A stretch of 64,000 bases of DNA from Oscillospiraceae bacterium (GTDB lineage Bacteria > Bacillota > Clostridia > Oscillospirales > Ruminococcaceae). Of the stretch, positions 27,456-36,625 are shown piece after piece (the first letter of the stretch is position 1; every line of letters begins with the position of its first letter). A program made the position numbers and the translations under genes. Location: contig JAQYLI010000042.1 in NCBI GenBank assembly GCA_028720105.1, positions 35,756 through 99,755 on the forward strand. Direction: 5' to 3'. A model generated the notes under the pieces. The model did no database searches. It was not told the origin of the DNA and saw only the letters and a list, made by a program, of their open reading frames with translations.

Positions 27456-27484
27456 TTGACTTTTAAGAACAGATGTGCTACAAT
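27456..27484 (+). promoter_or_regulatory. Promoter of the rnc-smc-ftsY run
   Basis: TTGACT (27456-27461), 17-bp spacer, TACAAT (27479-27484) with TGC in front (extended -10). The predicted start near 27491 gives a very short leader of about 15 nt. Confidence 0.75.
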
Positions 27485-27505
27485 ATAAGAAAGGATATGT
27501 CTTAA

Positions 27506-28213
27506 ATGACAGACAAGGCTTTAAGCGAAAGGCTTGCCGCCTTTGAAGAAAAGATCGGCTACAGCTTTAAGAATAAAAATCTGCTTCACGAAGCCCTTTC
27601 CCACTCCTCCTATGCAAACGAGTGCAAAAAGGGAAGAAATTCAAACGAAAGGCTTGAATTTCTCGGTGACAGTGTACTTTCCATTGTTATCTCGGAGCAT
27701 CTTTTCAATCATTTCAAGCATCTGCCCGAGGGCGACCTGACCAAAATAAGGGCGTCGCTTGTATGCGAAAAGGCGCTGTTTGAATTTTCAAAGCAGATAT
27801 CTCTCGGAGAATTCATTCTTCTTGGCAAGGGAGAGGAAAATACGGGGGGCAGAAACCGTCCCTCCATCGTTTCCGACGCATTTGAAGCGGTAATTGCGGC
27901 TGTTTTCCTTGACGGCGGTATGGAAGCCGCAAGGGAATATGTTTTAGGCTTTATCCCGAAGGACCTTGACAAAAACTCCGCAAAGAAGCTCCAGGATTAC
28001 AAGACTATTTTACAGGAGATCATTCAGCGAAATCCCGAGGAAAAGGTTGAGTATGTTCTGAGAAGCCAGTCGGGTCCCGACCATGACAGGCATTTTGTGG
28101 TGGAGGTCTGCCTTAACACCAACGTTATCGGTCACGGAGAGGGTCACAGCAAGAAGCAGGCGGAGCAGCAGGCTGCAAAGGAAGCGCTGAGACTTATGGG
28201 CTGCGAGGTCTGA
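27506..28213 (+). CDS. rnc: Ribonuclease III
   Basis: Cleaves double-stranded RNA in rRNA processing and mRNA turnover. 235 residues. The catalytic signature NERLEFLGDSV is at 47-57 with E51 and D55, the second acidic pair is in SDAFEAVIAAVFLDGG, and the C-terminal dsRNA-binding domain runs from about 160 (DYKTILQEIIQ) to GHSKKQAEQQAAKEALRLM. It is the first gene of a long co-oriented run that continues with a radical SAM gene and smc. Confidence 0.96.
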   Translation: MTDKALSERLAAFEEKIGYSFKNKNLLHEALSHSSYANECKKGRNSNERLEFLGDSVLSIVISEHLFNHFKHLPEGDLTKIRASLVCEKALFEFSKQISLGEFILLGKGEENTGGRNRPSIVSDAFEAVIAAVFLDGGMEAAREYVLGFIPKDLDKNSAKKLQDYKTILQEIIQRNPEEKVEYVLRSQSGPDHDRHFVVEVCLNTNVIGHGEGHSKKQAEQQAAKEALRLMGCEV

Positions 28214-28214
28214 T

Positions 28215-29231
28215 ATGAGCCACTCAAACATCTCCATTTTTATCCCTCATATGGGCTGCCCAAATGCCTGCTCCTTCTGCGACCAGCGGATAATAAGCAG
28301 CACCTCTCACGCCCCCACCCCCGATGAGGCGGAGGATATCATCAGAGGTGCCTATGAGCACATAAGCTCACCCGAGGACAGGGCGCAGACAGAGATAGCC
28401 TTTTTCGGCGGCAGCTTTACGGCTATCGACAGGGACTATATGGTCGCCCTGCTTGAACGCGCTTCAAAATATCTGAAAACGCCCGAACAAGACGGCTTTC
28501 GCAGTATAAGAATTTCCACTCGTCCCGACTGCATTGACGAGGAAATTCTTATGCTGCTGAAAAAATTCGGCGTTGGTGCAATAGAGCTTGGGGCGCAGTC
28601 AATGAGAGACAGCGTTCTGAATGCAAATCTCAGAGGTCATACCGCAGAGGACGTTAAAAGGGCTTCACGTCTTATAAAAGAAATGGGCTTTGAGCTTGGG
28701 CTGCAGATGATGGTGGGGCTTTACAAAAGCACTCACGAGGACGAAATATTCACAATGAACGAGATAATCGGGATTTGTCCGAAAACTGTGCGGATATATC
28801 CTGTGGCGGTGCTTCGGGGAACATATCTGGCAGAGCTTTTTGACAAGGGTGAATATGTGCTTTATCCATTCGATGAATGTATTTCCCTCTGTGCAAGACT
28901 TATGAAAGGCTTTACCGAAGCAGGGATAAAAATAATCCGTCTGGGACTTCACGCAGAGGAAAGCGTTGAGGACAGGTCTGTGGCAGGCTTTTATCACCCT
29001 GCGCTGGGCGAACTTGTCCGCTCGGAATGGGTGAAGGGTATTATTGAGAATGAGCTTTCCGAAAGCGGCTTTGCGGAGTGCAGGGCAGCAAACCGCAATA
29101 TGAGTATCCTTGTGGGTCACAAGCGGTCGAACAGGGCGTATTTTGCGGACAAGAGAGTTTCATTCATTCGTGACGACAGCCTGCCTCCTGAAATTATTTC
29201 CGTAAACGGCAGAGAATTTACCATACAATAA
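28215..29231 (+). CDS. Radical SAM protein, Elp3-like
   Basis: 338 residues. The iron-sulfur motif CPNACSFC at 15-22 is CX3CX2C. FFGGSFTAID follows, then STRPDCIDEEIL, ELGAQSMRDSVL and LGLQMMVGLY, all typical of the Elp3/YhcC-type radical SAM barrel. There is no GNAT domain, so it is not full Elp3. The same gene lies between rnc and smc in many Clostridia, but its substrate is unknown; RNA modification is a guess from the superfamily. It starts one base after rnc ends. Confidence 0.85.
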   Translation: MSHSNISIFIPHMGCPNACSFCDQRIISSTSHAPTPDEAEDIIRGAYEHISSPEDRAQTEIAFFGGSFTAIDRDYMVALLERASKYLKTPEQDGFRSIRISTRPDCIDEEILMLLKKFGVGAIELGAQSMRDSVLNANLRGHTAEDVKRASRLIKEMGFELGLQMMVGLYKSTHEDEIFTMNEIIGICPKTVRIYPVAVLRGTYLAELFDKGEYVLYPFDECISLCARLMKGFTEAGIKIIRLGLHAEESVEDRSVAGFYHPALGELVRSEWVKGIIENELSESGFAECRAANRNMSILVGHKRSNRAYFADKRVSFIRDDSLPPEIISVNGREFTIQ

Positions 29232-29264
29232 TTTGGCAAAAGAATTAAATTCAGAGGTTTTAAT

Positions 29265-32200
29265 ATGTACTTAAAATCACTTGAGCTTCAGGGCTTCAAG
29301 TCCTTTCCCGATAAAATAAGGCTGGACTTCGGCAAGGGCATAACTGCAGTTGTGGGTCCCAACGGAAGCGGAAAATCCAACATCGGTGACGCTGTGCGCT
29401 GGGTGCTGGGCGAGCAGTCCTCGAAAACTCTCCGTGGAGCGAAAATGGAGGACGTTATCTTTGCGGGAACCGAGCTTCGCAAGCCTATGGGCTTTGCGGC
29501 AGTCACACTTTGCATTGTAAACGACAAGGGCATTTTAAATATTGACGCTCCCGAGGTAACGGTGACGAGAAAGCTTTACAGAAGCGGTGAGAGCGAATAT
29601 ATCATAAACGGCGCACAGGTTCGCTTGAAGGACGTTTCCGAGCTTTTTATGGATACGGGTCTTGGACGAGACGGCTATTCAATTATCGGACAGGGACGTG
29701 TTGCGGAGATAGTTTCCTCTAAATCCGGCGAGAGGCGAAGCATTTTCGAGGAAGCCGCAGGCATTTCAAAATTTCGTTTCAGAAAAGCGGAGGCTCAGAG
29801 GAGACTTGCTCAGGCGGAGGAAAATATCCTGAGACTGACAGACATCATCTCCGAGCTTGAAAGCAGAGTTGAACCCCTCAGAAAGCAGTCGGAAAAGGCG
29901 GCGCAGTTTATCGAGCTTTCCGAGGAGAAAAAATCCCTTGAGATAACCGTCTGGGTACACGAGCTGTCCGAGCTTCGTGCAAAGCTTTCCGAGCTTTCGG
30001 ACAAGCTGCTTATCAACACTTCGGAATATTCCTCCTGCGAGGCGGATATTGAGCGTCTCGAAGAGGAATACAGAACGGTTTACAGCGACATCGCCAAGGG
30101 AAATATCCGAATTGAACAGCTGAGAACTGCTATTCTTGACGCAGAAAAAGCGAATACGGGGCTTCACGCCGATATTGCGGTTTATAAAAACGAGATAACT
30201 CATTATAGTGAGAACATTGAAAATCTGGAAAAGCAGATGGAGAACGCCAAGCTGACAGACAGCGAAAACAGGCGGCTCACTGAGGAAAAGATTGCTCAGA
30301 TAGACAGGATAGGCAGGGATATCGAGCAGGCTGACAAGGATTTTTCCGATGCTGAGGAAAGGCTGAAAGAAGCTGCAGGCAGGCAGGACGGCTTTGAAAA
30401 GGAATTTTCGGGTCACGCCGCAGAGCTTAACAGGCTTTATATCAGGCAGTCCGAGCTGAAAATAACCGCAAGCTCCTCGGATAATGCGCTGAAAGAAATA
30501 GCAGAGCAGGAAAATACCGCAAATGCACAGCTTGAAGCCATTTCCGAAAGCAGAAAAAATCTTGAGAACGAGCGGAAAGAGGTGCTTGACGGTTTAAAGC
30601 TCCTTGAAGAGAAAAAAGCCGAGCAGGAAAACCGTTCGAGCGGTATGAACAGGCTGTTTTCCGCAAAATCCGAAAAGCTTTCCGCCGCCGAAAAGGAGCT
30701 TTCCGAGCTGACTCTCGGCGTAAGGGACAAGGAAAACAGGATAAAGATCTTACAGGATCTGGAAAATTCGATGGAGGGCTTCGGTCACGCCGTTAAGCAG
30801 GCTCTTAAAGCGGGAAAAAGCGGCAGGATAGGCGGAATTGTCGGTTCGGTGGCGCAGATACTCACTGTTCCCTCGGAATACAGCGTGGCTGTGGAAACGG
30901 CTCTGGGCGGCGCACTCCAGAACATTGTCACCGAGGACGAGGAAGCGGCAAAGCGCAGTATCCGTATGCTCAAGGATATGAACGCAGGAAGAGCCACATT
31001 TCTCCCCATTACCTCGGTAAAGGGAAACAGGTTAAATGAAAGCGGGCTTGAAGGCTGTCAGGGATTTGTGGCACTGGGCTGCGATATTGTTACATACGAT
31101 ACTAAATTCACGGGTATCGTAAATTCTCTGCTGGGCAGAACGGTAATTGCCGAGGACATCGACTGCGCAGGCAGCATTGCAAAAAAATATAACTACAGAT
31201 TTAAAATAGTCACCCTTGACGGTCAGGTGGTCAATGCGGGCGGTTCATTTACGGGAGGTTCAGCAAGCCGCTCCTCGGGCGTTCTCACACGTAAAAACGA
31301 GATAGAGCGGTTAACTGCCGAGTTAACTGCCGATGAAAACCGTCTCGGGGAGATGAAGTCCAAAGCCGCCGCACTGAAAGCCGAGACCGACAAAATGCGT
31401 ATCGACCTCGAAGCGGTAAAGGACGAGATTCGCATTATCGAGCAGGACAGGATAAGATTTGAAGCCGAGATGAAGCGTATTGAGCAGGTGGAGGAGCAGA
31501 GTGTAAGCGGCAGAAAAAATGCGGAGGAGCAAATTGAAAGGCTAAGAAAACGTTACGCAGAAACCAAAGCCGCCGCAGAAAAAGCTGCCGCAGAGCTTGA
31601 AAAAATTGACGTACTAATTGCCGACGGCGAGGATAAATCGGGCAGAGACGGTGCAATGCTTGAAAAGCTCAAGGAGGAAAGAGAAAATATTTCCTCGGAA
31701 ATGTCCGCTCTGAAAATTCGCAGGGCAGAGCTTGAAAAGGACAGAGAAGCCGCAAAAGAAAGCCTTGCCGCTCTTGAGGAGCAGAGCAGGAGCATCGGCG
31801 ACAGCTCTGTGAAGTCCGCACTTGCTATTGAAGAGCAGAAAAAGCTCATTGCCGAAAAGGAAGAGCTTATCCGTCAGCGTGAAAGCGAGCTTAAAGGCGC
31901 AGGCGACAGGACTGCCGAGATAAACTCGGAAATTGCCGAGACTCAGAGCAATAATCTTGAGCTTGAAAGACGTTCAAACGAAATTCGCAGCAGGATAAAG
32001 GAGCAGAACTCCGAAAAGGAAAAATTCGGCGCAGAAAAGACCCGTCTCGAGGAGCGGCACAAGTCGGCTCAGACCGCTTATGACAAGATAATTTCCGATA
32101 TGGCTGAGCAGTATGAGCTGTACCCTTCTGAGGCGGAGGAGATTGCCATAAAGGACGCTGACAACGCCGAAATAAGTATGCGTTTGGGCACCGTAAAGCA

Positions 32201-32828
32201 GAAAATAAGAGCTTTAGGAACGGTAAATCTCTCGGCAATCGAGGAATACAAGGAAGTCTCGGAGCGATACGAATTTATGTCGGGACAGCTTTCTGATGTG
32301 AACAATTCAAAGCGTGAGCTTGAAAAGCTTATTGACGAGCTTACCGAAACTATGAAGCAGAAATTCTCCGAAAGCTTCAATATCATAAATCAGAACTTCA
32401 AGCAGATATTCACCGAGCTTTTCGGCGGCGGAAAGGCTGAGCTTACCCTCACCGACCCCGATGATGTGCTTGAATCGGGAATTGAGATAAACGTGGCTCC
32501 CCCGGGCAAGGTCATAAAAAGCTTATCACTGCTGTCGGGCGGCGAGCAGGCGTTTGTGGCTATTGCAATTTACTTTGCCATACTGAGGCTTCGTCCTGCG
32601 CCTTTCTGTATCCTTGACGAGATAGAGGCGGCGCTTGACGATATGAACGTTACCAGATACGCTCAGTATCTTCACAATTTTACCGATACCACTCAGTTTA
32701 TCACCGTTACCCACCGTAGAGGTACTATGGAGGAAGCGGACGTTATGTACGGCGTTACAATGCAGGAAAAGGGCATTTCAAGGCTTCTGAAAATGGAACA
32801 GCCCCCTGCGGAAGATATCACCGAATAA
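29265..32828 (+). CDS. smc: Chromosome partition protein SMC
   Basis: Condensin ATPase that organises and segregates the chromosome with ScpA/ScpB. 1187 residues: Walker A GPNGSGKSN at 31-39, two long coiled-coil arms (about 165-500 and 670-1010), the flexible hinge in between (GRIGGIVGSVAQIL... GGSFTGGSASRSSGV), ABC signature LSGGEQ at 1090-1095 and Walker B FCILDE at 1114-1119. rnc-smc-ftsY is the standard Firmicute order. Nothing unusual in length or motifs. Confidence 0.97.
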   Translation: MYLKSLELQGFKSFPDKIRLDFGKGITAVVGPNGSGKSNIGDAVRWVLGEQSSKTLRGAKMEDVIFAGTELRKPMGFAAVTLCIVNDKGILNIDAPEVTVTRKLYRSGESEYIINGAQVRLKDVSELFMDTGLGRDGYSIIGQGRVAEIVSSKSGERRSIFEEAAGISKFRFRKAEAQRRLAQAEENILRLTDIISELESRVEPLRKQSEKAAQFIELSEEKKSLEITVWVHELSELRAKLSELSDKLLINTSEYSSCEADIERLEEEYRTVYSDIAKGNIRIEQLRTAILDAEKANTGLHADIAVYKNEITHYSENIENLEKQMENAKLTDSENRRLTEEKIAQIDRIGRDIEQADKDFSDAEERLKEAAGRQDGFEKEFSGHAAELNRLYIRQSELKITASSSDNALKEIAEQENTANAQLEAISESRKNLENERKEVLDGLKLLEEKKAEQENRSSGMNRLFSAKSEKLSAAEKELSELTLGVRDKENRIKILQDLENSMEGFGHAVKQALKAGKSGRIGGIVGSVAQILTVPSEYSVAVETALGGALQNIVTEDEEAAKRSIRMLKDMNAGRATFLPITSVKGNRLNESGLEGCQGFVALGCDIVTYDTKFTGIVNSLLGRTVIAEDIDCAGSIAKKYNYRFKIVTLDGQVVNAGGSFTGGSASRSSGVLTRKNEIERLTAELTADENRLGEMKSKAAALKAETDKMRIDLEAVKDEIRIIEQDRIRFEAEMKRIEQVEEQSVSGRKNAEEQIERLRKRYAETKAAAEKAAAELEKIDVLIADGEDKSGRDGAMLEKLKEERENISSEMSALKIRRAELEKDREAAKESLAALEEQSRSIGDSSVKSALAIEEQKKLIAEKEELIRQRESELKGAGDRTAEINSEIAETQSNNLELERRSNEIRSRIKEQNSEKEKFGAEKTRLEERHKSAQTAYDKIISDMAEQYELYPSEAEEIAIKDADNAEISMRLGTVKQKIRALGTVNLSAIEEYKEVSERYEFMSGQLSDVNNSKRELEKLIDELTETMKQKFSESFNIINQNFKQIFTELFGGGKAELTLTDPDDVLESGIEINVAPPGKVIKSLSLLSGGEQAFVAIAIYFAILRLRPAPFCILDEIEAALDDMNVTRYAQYLHNFTDTTQFITVTHRRGTMEEADVMYGVTMQEKGISRLLKMEQPPAEDITE

Positions 32829-32845
32829 ATTCAGGAGGAATAGCT

Positions 32846-34123
32846 ATGGGATTTTTTGAAAAAATTGCCGAGGGCATCAAAAAAACAAGGGACTCTATGA
32901 TGGGAAAGGTCAATTCCCTGCTGAACTCCTTTACAAAGATAGACGAGGATTTTTTTGAGGAGCTTGAGGAAACTCTGATTATGTGCGACATCGGCGTGCA
33001 GACCTCTGTGGATATCTGCTCGGAGCTTAGAAAGGCTGTGAAGGAAAAAGGCATAAAAGAGCCGGCGCTCATAAAGGACGAGCTGAAAAGGATAATCGCC
33101 GAAATGCTGGGCGAGGACAAAAAGCTTAACCTTTCCTCAAAGCCTGCGGTGATTATGGTCATCGGCGTAAACGGCGCAGGCAAGACCACCACCATCGGAA
33201 AGCTTGCCGCAAGGCTCACCTCCGAGGGCAAGAAGGTCATTGTGGCGGCGGCTGATACCTTCCGTGCGGCGGCTATCGACCAGCTTCAGGTATGGGTGGA
33301 AAGAGCGGGTGCCGAGATAGTTAAGCACTCCGAAGGCTCCGACCCTGCGGCGGTGGTTTTTGACGCTATTACGGCGGCAAAGGCAAGAGGCGCGGACGTT
33401 GTTATCTGCGACACCGCAGGCAGGCTTCACAACAAGAAAAATCTTATGGACGAGCTGAAAAAGATAACAAGAATATGCCGTCAGCAGGCGGAGGGCTGCT
33501 CACTTGAGACCCTTCTTGTACTTGATGCGACTACCGGTCAGAACGCTGTAAATCAGGCGAAGCTTTTCTCCGAAACTGCCGATATTACGGGCATTGTGCT
33601 CACAAAGCTTGACGGTACGGCTAAGGGCGGCATTATCATCACCATTCACAGGGAGCTTGGTATTCCCGTAAAGCTTGTGGGCGTGGGCGAAAAGATCGAC
33701 GACCTTATGGACTTTTCCGCTCACGATTATGCTGAGGCACTTTTCGTTTCCGATACGGAGTTCAGCGGAAATTATGAGAGACTTACGGGAGCCGGTGAGG
33801 AAGATCTTTCCGAAGAAATTCCCGAGGATATTCCCGAAAGCGTTTCCGAAGAGGAAACCCCGGAAGAGAATGTTCCCGAAAGTGAGACGGAGGATATTTC
33901 CGATATATCCGATGAAGAAATGTCCGAAGATATGACGGAAACAAGTGAAGAAGACATTCCCGAAGCTATCCCCGAGAATGAGACTGACGAAGAAACTGCC
34001 GACAGCGAGGAAATTTCCGAGGAAGAAAAGCCTGCGGAGAAGAAGAGTCTAAAGGACGGAAAATTCGGCTTCCTGTTCAAGGAAATAACATTTGGCAAGA
34101 AGAAAAAGGACGAGGACGAATAA
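32846..34123 (+). CDS. ftsY: Signal recognition particle receptor FtsY with a C-terminal acidic extension
   Basis: GTPase receptor that docks SRP-ribosome complexes at the membrane. 425 residues. The NG domain fills about 1-310: GVNGAGKT (107-114), DTFRAAAIDQL, DTAGRLHN, TKLDGTAKGG and GVGEKIDDL. FtsY normally carries its acidic A domain at the N-terminus; here the NG domain starts at once and an acidic region of roughly 80 residues (about half Glu/Asp, with IPE repeats) follows at about 312-395, then a basic tail (KSLKDGKFGFLFKEITFGKKKK). The gene is intact: the acidic part is in frame and precedes rdgB by 11 nt. The tail may replace the usual membrane-contact region. Confidence 0.95.
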   Translation: MGFFEKIAEGIKKTRDSMMGKVNSLLNSFTKIDEDFFEELEETLIMCDIGVQTSVDICSELRKAVKEKGIKEPALIKDELKRIIAEMLGEDKKLNLSSKPAVIMVIGVNGAGKTTTIGKLAARLTSEGKKVIVAAADTFRAAAIDQLQVWVERAGAEIVKHSEGSDPAAVVFDAITAAKARGADVVICDTAGRLHNKKNLMDELKKITRICRQQAEGCSLETLLVLDATTGQNAVNQAKLFSETADITGIVLTKLDGTAKGGIIITIHRELGIPVKLVGVGEKIDDLMDFSAHDYAEALFVSDTEFSGNYERLTGAGEEDLSEEIPEDIPESVSEEETPEENVPESETEDISDISDEEMSEDMTETSEEDIPEAIPENETDEETADSEEISEEEKPAEKKSLKDGKFGFLFKEITFGKKKKDEDE

Positions 34124-34134
34124 GAGGTGTTTAT

Positions 34135-34707
34135 ATGAAGCTTATACTTGCTTCCAACAATAAAAACAAGCTGAGAGAATTCAGAGAGATACTTGAACCT
34201 GAGGGATTTGAGGTAGTTTCCCAGAGCGAGGCGGGAGCCGACATCGAAGTTGAAGAAACAGGCACCACCTTTGAGGAAAACGCATATCTCAAGGCAAAGG
34301 CTATTTACGATATGCTGGGGCTCCCCGTTATCGCAGACGACAGCGGACTTGAGGTAGATGCGCTGAACGGTGCGCCGGGAATATACTCCGCTAGATACGC
34401 CGAGGAGGGAAAGCGGTGCGCAAGAGTGCTTTCCGAGCTTGAGGGAGTTCCCGATGAAAAGCGGACGGCAAGGTTCAAGTGCTGCATATGCTACATTGAC
34501 GAAAAGGGCGGAAAGCACGTGGTCACAGGCGTTTGCGAGGGTAAGATAGGTTATGAGAAGAAGGGCACCAACGGCTTCGGCTATGACCCTATCTTTATGT
34601 ACGGCGACAAAAGCTTTGCGGAAATTTCCGCCGCGGAGAAAAACAAGGTGAGCCACAGAAGCGACGCTTTGAGGAAGTTTGAAAAAGTAATTAAGGGAGA
34701 GAAATAA
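34135..34707 (+). CDS. rdgB: XTP/dITP diphosphatase (RdgB/HAM1)
   Basis: House-cleaning pyrophosphatase that removes ITP, dITP and XTP from the nucleotide pool. 190 residues. ASNNKNKLREFREIL at 5-19, TTFEENAYLKAKA, ADDSGLEVDALNGAPGIYSARYA and TNGFGYDPIF are conserved. It begins 11 nt after ftsY and ends one base before yhbY. Confidence 0.96.
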   Translation: MKLILASNNKNKLREFREILEPEGFEVVSQSEAGADIEVEETGTTFEENAYLKAKAIYDMLGLPVIADDSGLEVDALNGAPGIYSARYAEEGKRCARVLSELEGVPDEKRTARFKCCICYIDEKGGKHVVTGVCEGKIGYEKKGTNGFGYDPIFMYGDKSFAEISAAEKNKVSHRSDALRKFEKVIKGEK

Positions 34708-34708
34708 A

Positions 34709-35017
34709 ATGCTTACAAGCAAACAAAGAGCTTATTTAAGAGGAATTGCCGCCAAAGAGGACACCATTTTGCAGGTGGGCAAGGGCGGTATCGGTGAGAA
34801 CCTTATCACTCAGGTAAACGATGCTCTCAAGGCAAGAGAGATAGTCAAGCTTAAAGTCCTTGAAACAGCAATGCTTTCATCTGCGGAGGCGGCAGCGGAG
34901 CTTGCGGAGGCTACAAAGTCCGAGGTGGTACAGACAATCGGCAACAAGCTTGTGCTTTTCAAGAGAAATCCACAGGAGCCTAAGATAGAGCTGCCAAAGG
35001 CAGATAAGAAAAAGTGA
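34709..35017 (+). CDS. yhbY: YhbY-type CRM-domain RNA-binding protein
   Basis: 102 residues. LTSKQRAYLRGIAA, then QVGKGGIGENLITQVNDALKAREIVKLKVL contains the GxxG loop region of the CRM fold. YhbY associates with pre-50S ribosomal particles in other bacteria. The stop overlaps the GTG start of nadD (GTGA), so the two are translationally coupled; the yhbY-nadD-yqeK-rsfS block is widely conserved. Confidence 0.93.
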   Translation: MLTSKQRAYLRGIAAKEDTILQVGKGGIGENLITQVNDALKAREIVKLKVLETAMLSSAEAAAELAEATKSEVVQTIGNKLVLFKRNPQEPKIELPKADKKK

Positions 35018-35634
35018 TAACGGCACTTTTCGGCGGAAGCTTCGATCCCGTTCATTTAGGTCACGTAAATGCGGTTAAGTCCCTGCTTGAAAGCAGTCTT
35101 GCCCCCGACAGGGTAATAATTATGCCCGCATTTGTAAATCCTTTTAAGGCGGGGCTTGACACGGAAACCAGGGCAGACTGCGAGGACAGGCTGGAAATGT
35201 GCAGGCTTGCTTTTGAAAAGCTCCCCCGCTGTCGGGTTTCCGACTATGAGATAAAAAAGGGCACTCTCAGCTACACCTGTGAGACACTTGAGTATCTGCG
35301 TGGGGTATATCCCGAGGACAAGCTTATTTTAACGGTGGGAAGCGACTCCCTTGCCACTTTGCCCACCTGGAACAGATTTCCGGATATTATCCTTATCGCC
35401 CATATTGCGGCGGTGTCACGCTCTCCCGAAGAGTCGCGGAAAATAGAGGGATATGCGGAGAAGGTCAGGACTTTGGGAGGCAAGGTCACAATTATCGAGA
35501 CGGAGCCTTTTGATATTTCGTCTACCGAAATTCGTAAAAAAATTGTTAACAATCAGGATATATCTTGCTATGTTGATAAAAATGTAGTACAATATATTAT
35601 GTCTAAGTCTATTTATAAACAGGGTGATCGTTAA
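35014..35634 (+). CDS. nadD: Nicotinate-nucleotide adenylyltransferase, GTG start
   Basis: Joins nicotinate mononucleotide and ATP to deamido-NAD in NAD synthesis. 206 residues. The nucleotidyltransferase signature FGGSFDPVHLGH is at 6-17, with LTVGSDSLATLPTW and DISSTEIRKKI later. The GTG at 35014 overlaps the yhbY stop and gives the standard N-terminus MITALFGGSFDP. It is followed immediately by yqeK. Confidence 0.95.
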   Translation: MITALFGGSFDPVHLGHVNAVKSLLESSLAPDRVIIMPAFVNPFKAGLDTETRADCEDRLEMCRLAFEKLPRCRVSDYEIKKGTLSYTCETLEYLRGVYPEDKLILTVGSDSLATLPTWNRFPDIILIAHIAAVSRSPEESRKIEGYAEKVRTLGGKVTIIETEPFDISSTEIRKKIVNNQDISCYVDKNVVQYIMSKSIYKQGDR

Positions 35635-36222
35635 ATGGCAGTTGAGATCTGCGGAGCCGATACGGAAGAAATCAAGGATATTCTGAAAATAAGACTCTCA
35701 AAGAAAAGATATACCCACAGTCTGAACGTTGCCGCCGCCGCAGAAAAGCTGGCGGAGAAATTCGGCGCAGACAGGGGAAAATGCTATCTTGCAGGGCTTA
35801 TACACGATATCTGCAAGGAGATACCGCCCGAGGAGCAGCTTAAAATGGGCAGGGAATGTATCGTTCCCCTGAGCCCCGTTGAGGAGAAGATACCTGCGCT
35901 GTATCACGCTGCGGCAGGCTCCTGGTACTGCGAGCACGTTCTGCACATTGCCGACGCGGATATTCTTATGGCGGTGAGGTTCCATACTGCCGCAAGAGCG
36001 GAAATGTCACGGACGGAGGAGATAATCTACCTTGCCGACCTCATTTCCGAAGATCGTTCCTATAAAGACGTGGGAAAAATGCGCAAGCTTGCATATGAAA
36101 ATTTACAGAAGGCTATGCTTGAAGCCATAAGCTTTTCTGTAAGCGACGTTATTTCCAAAGGCTCGCTTATTCCCGAAAGCACCACAGAAGCTTATAATCA
36201 TTACGCTGAAATTTTCAGATGA
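35635..36222 (+). CDS. yqeK: YqeK family HD-domain Ap4A hydrolase
   Basis: Symmetrically cleaves diadenosine tetraphosphate; the family is the Gram-positive counterpart of ApaH. 195 residues. Metal site residues: H28 in RYTHSLNV, HD at 57-58 in LIHDICKE, H in LYHAAAG and VRFHTAA, D in YLADLISEDR. It begins directly after the nadD stop with no spacer. Confidence 0.92.
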   Translation: MAVEICGADTEEIKDILKIRLSKKRYTHSLNVAAAAEKLAEKFGADRGKCYLAGLIHDICKEIPPEEQLKMGRECIVPLSPVEEKIPALYHAAAGSWYCEHVLHIADADILMAVRFHTAARAEMSRTEEIIYLADLISEDRSYKDVGKMRKLAYENLQKAMLEAISFSVSDVISKGSLIPESTTEAYNHYAEIFR

Positions 36223-36235
36223 AAGGCGGTTTTTT

Positions 36236-36601
36236 ATGCCGGATACACTTACACAGCAGCAGAAACTTGAGATAATCGTCAAGGCTCTCGACAGCAAAAA
36301 AGCCGAGGATATCAAGGTCATCAAGGTTGGCGACCTTACCATAATTGCGGACTATTTCGTAATTGCCGACGGAACCTCAAGCACTCAGACAAAGGCTCTT
36401 GCCGACGAGGCAGAATACAAAATGCAGGAAAACGGTATCTCTCCCAACAGGGTGCAGGGAAACAACGGCTCCAACTGGGTGATAATCGACTACGGGGATA
36501 TTGTAGTCCACGTTTTCAGCAAGGAGCAGAGAGATTTTTATAACCTTGAGCGTCTCTGGAGAGACGGGGAGGATATAGATATATCGGATTGGGTCAAGTA
36601 A
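36236..36601 (+). CDS. rsfS: Ribosome silencing factor RsfS
   Basis: Binds L14 and blocks subunit joining under nutrient limitation. 121 residues. DIKVIKVGDLTIIADYFVIADGTSS, ALADEAEYKM and DYGDIVVHVFSKEQRDFYNLERLW match the family. GAAAGG lies upstream of the ATG at 36236. Confidence 0.95.
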   Translation: MPDTLTQQQKLEIIVKALDSKKAEDIKVIKVGDLTIIADYFVIADGTSSTQTKALADEAEYKMQENGISPNRVQGNNGSNWVIIDYGDIVVHVFSKEQRDFYNLERLWRDGEDIDISDWVK

Positions 36602-36625
36602 TTTTTTCTGAAAGGGGTATTTACT

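Noticed and set aside
33772..34722. 316-codon - strand frame over ftsY and rdgB
   Set aside because: Its Ser-rich translation mirrors the Glu-rich repeats of ftsY; ftsY and rdgB are clearly the real genes.
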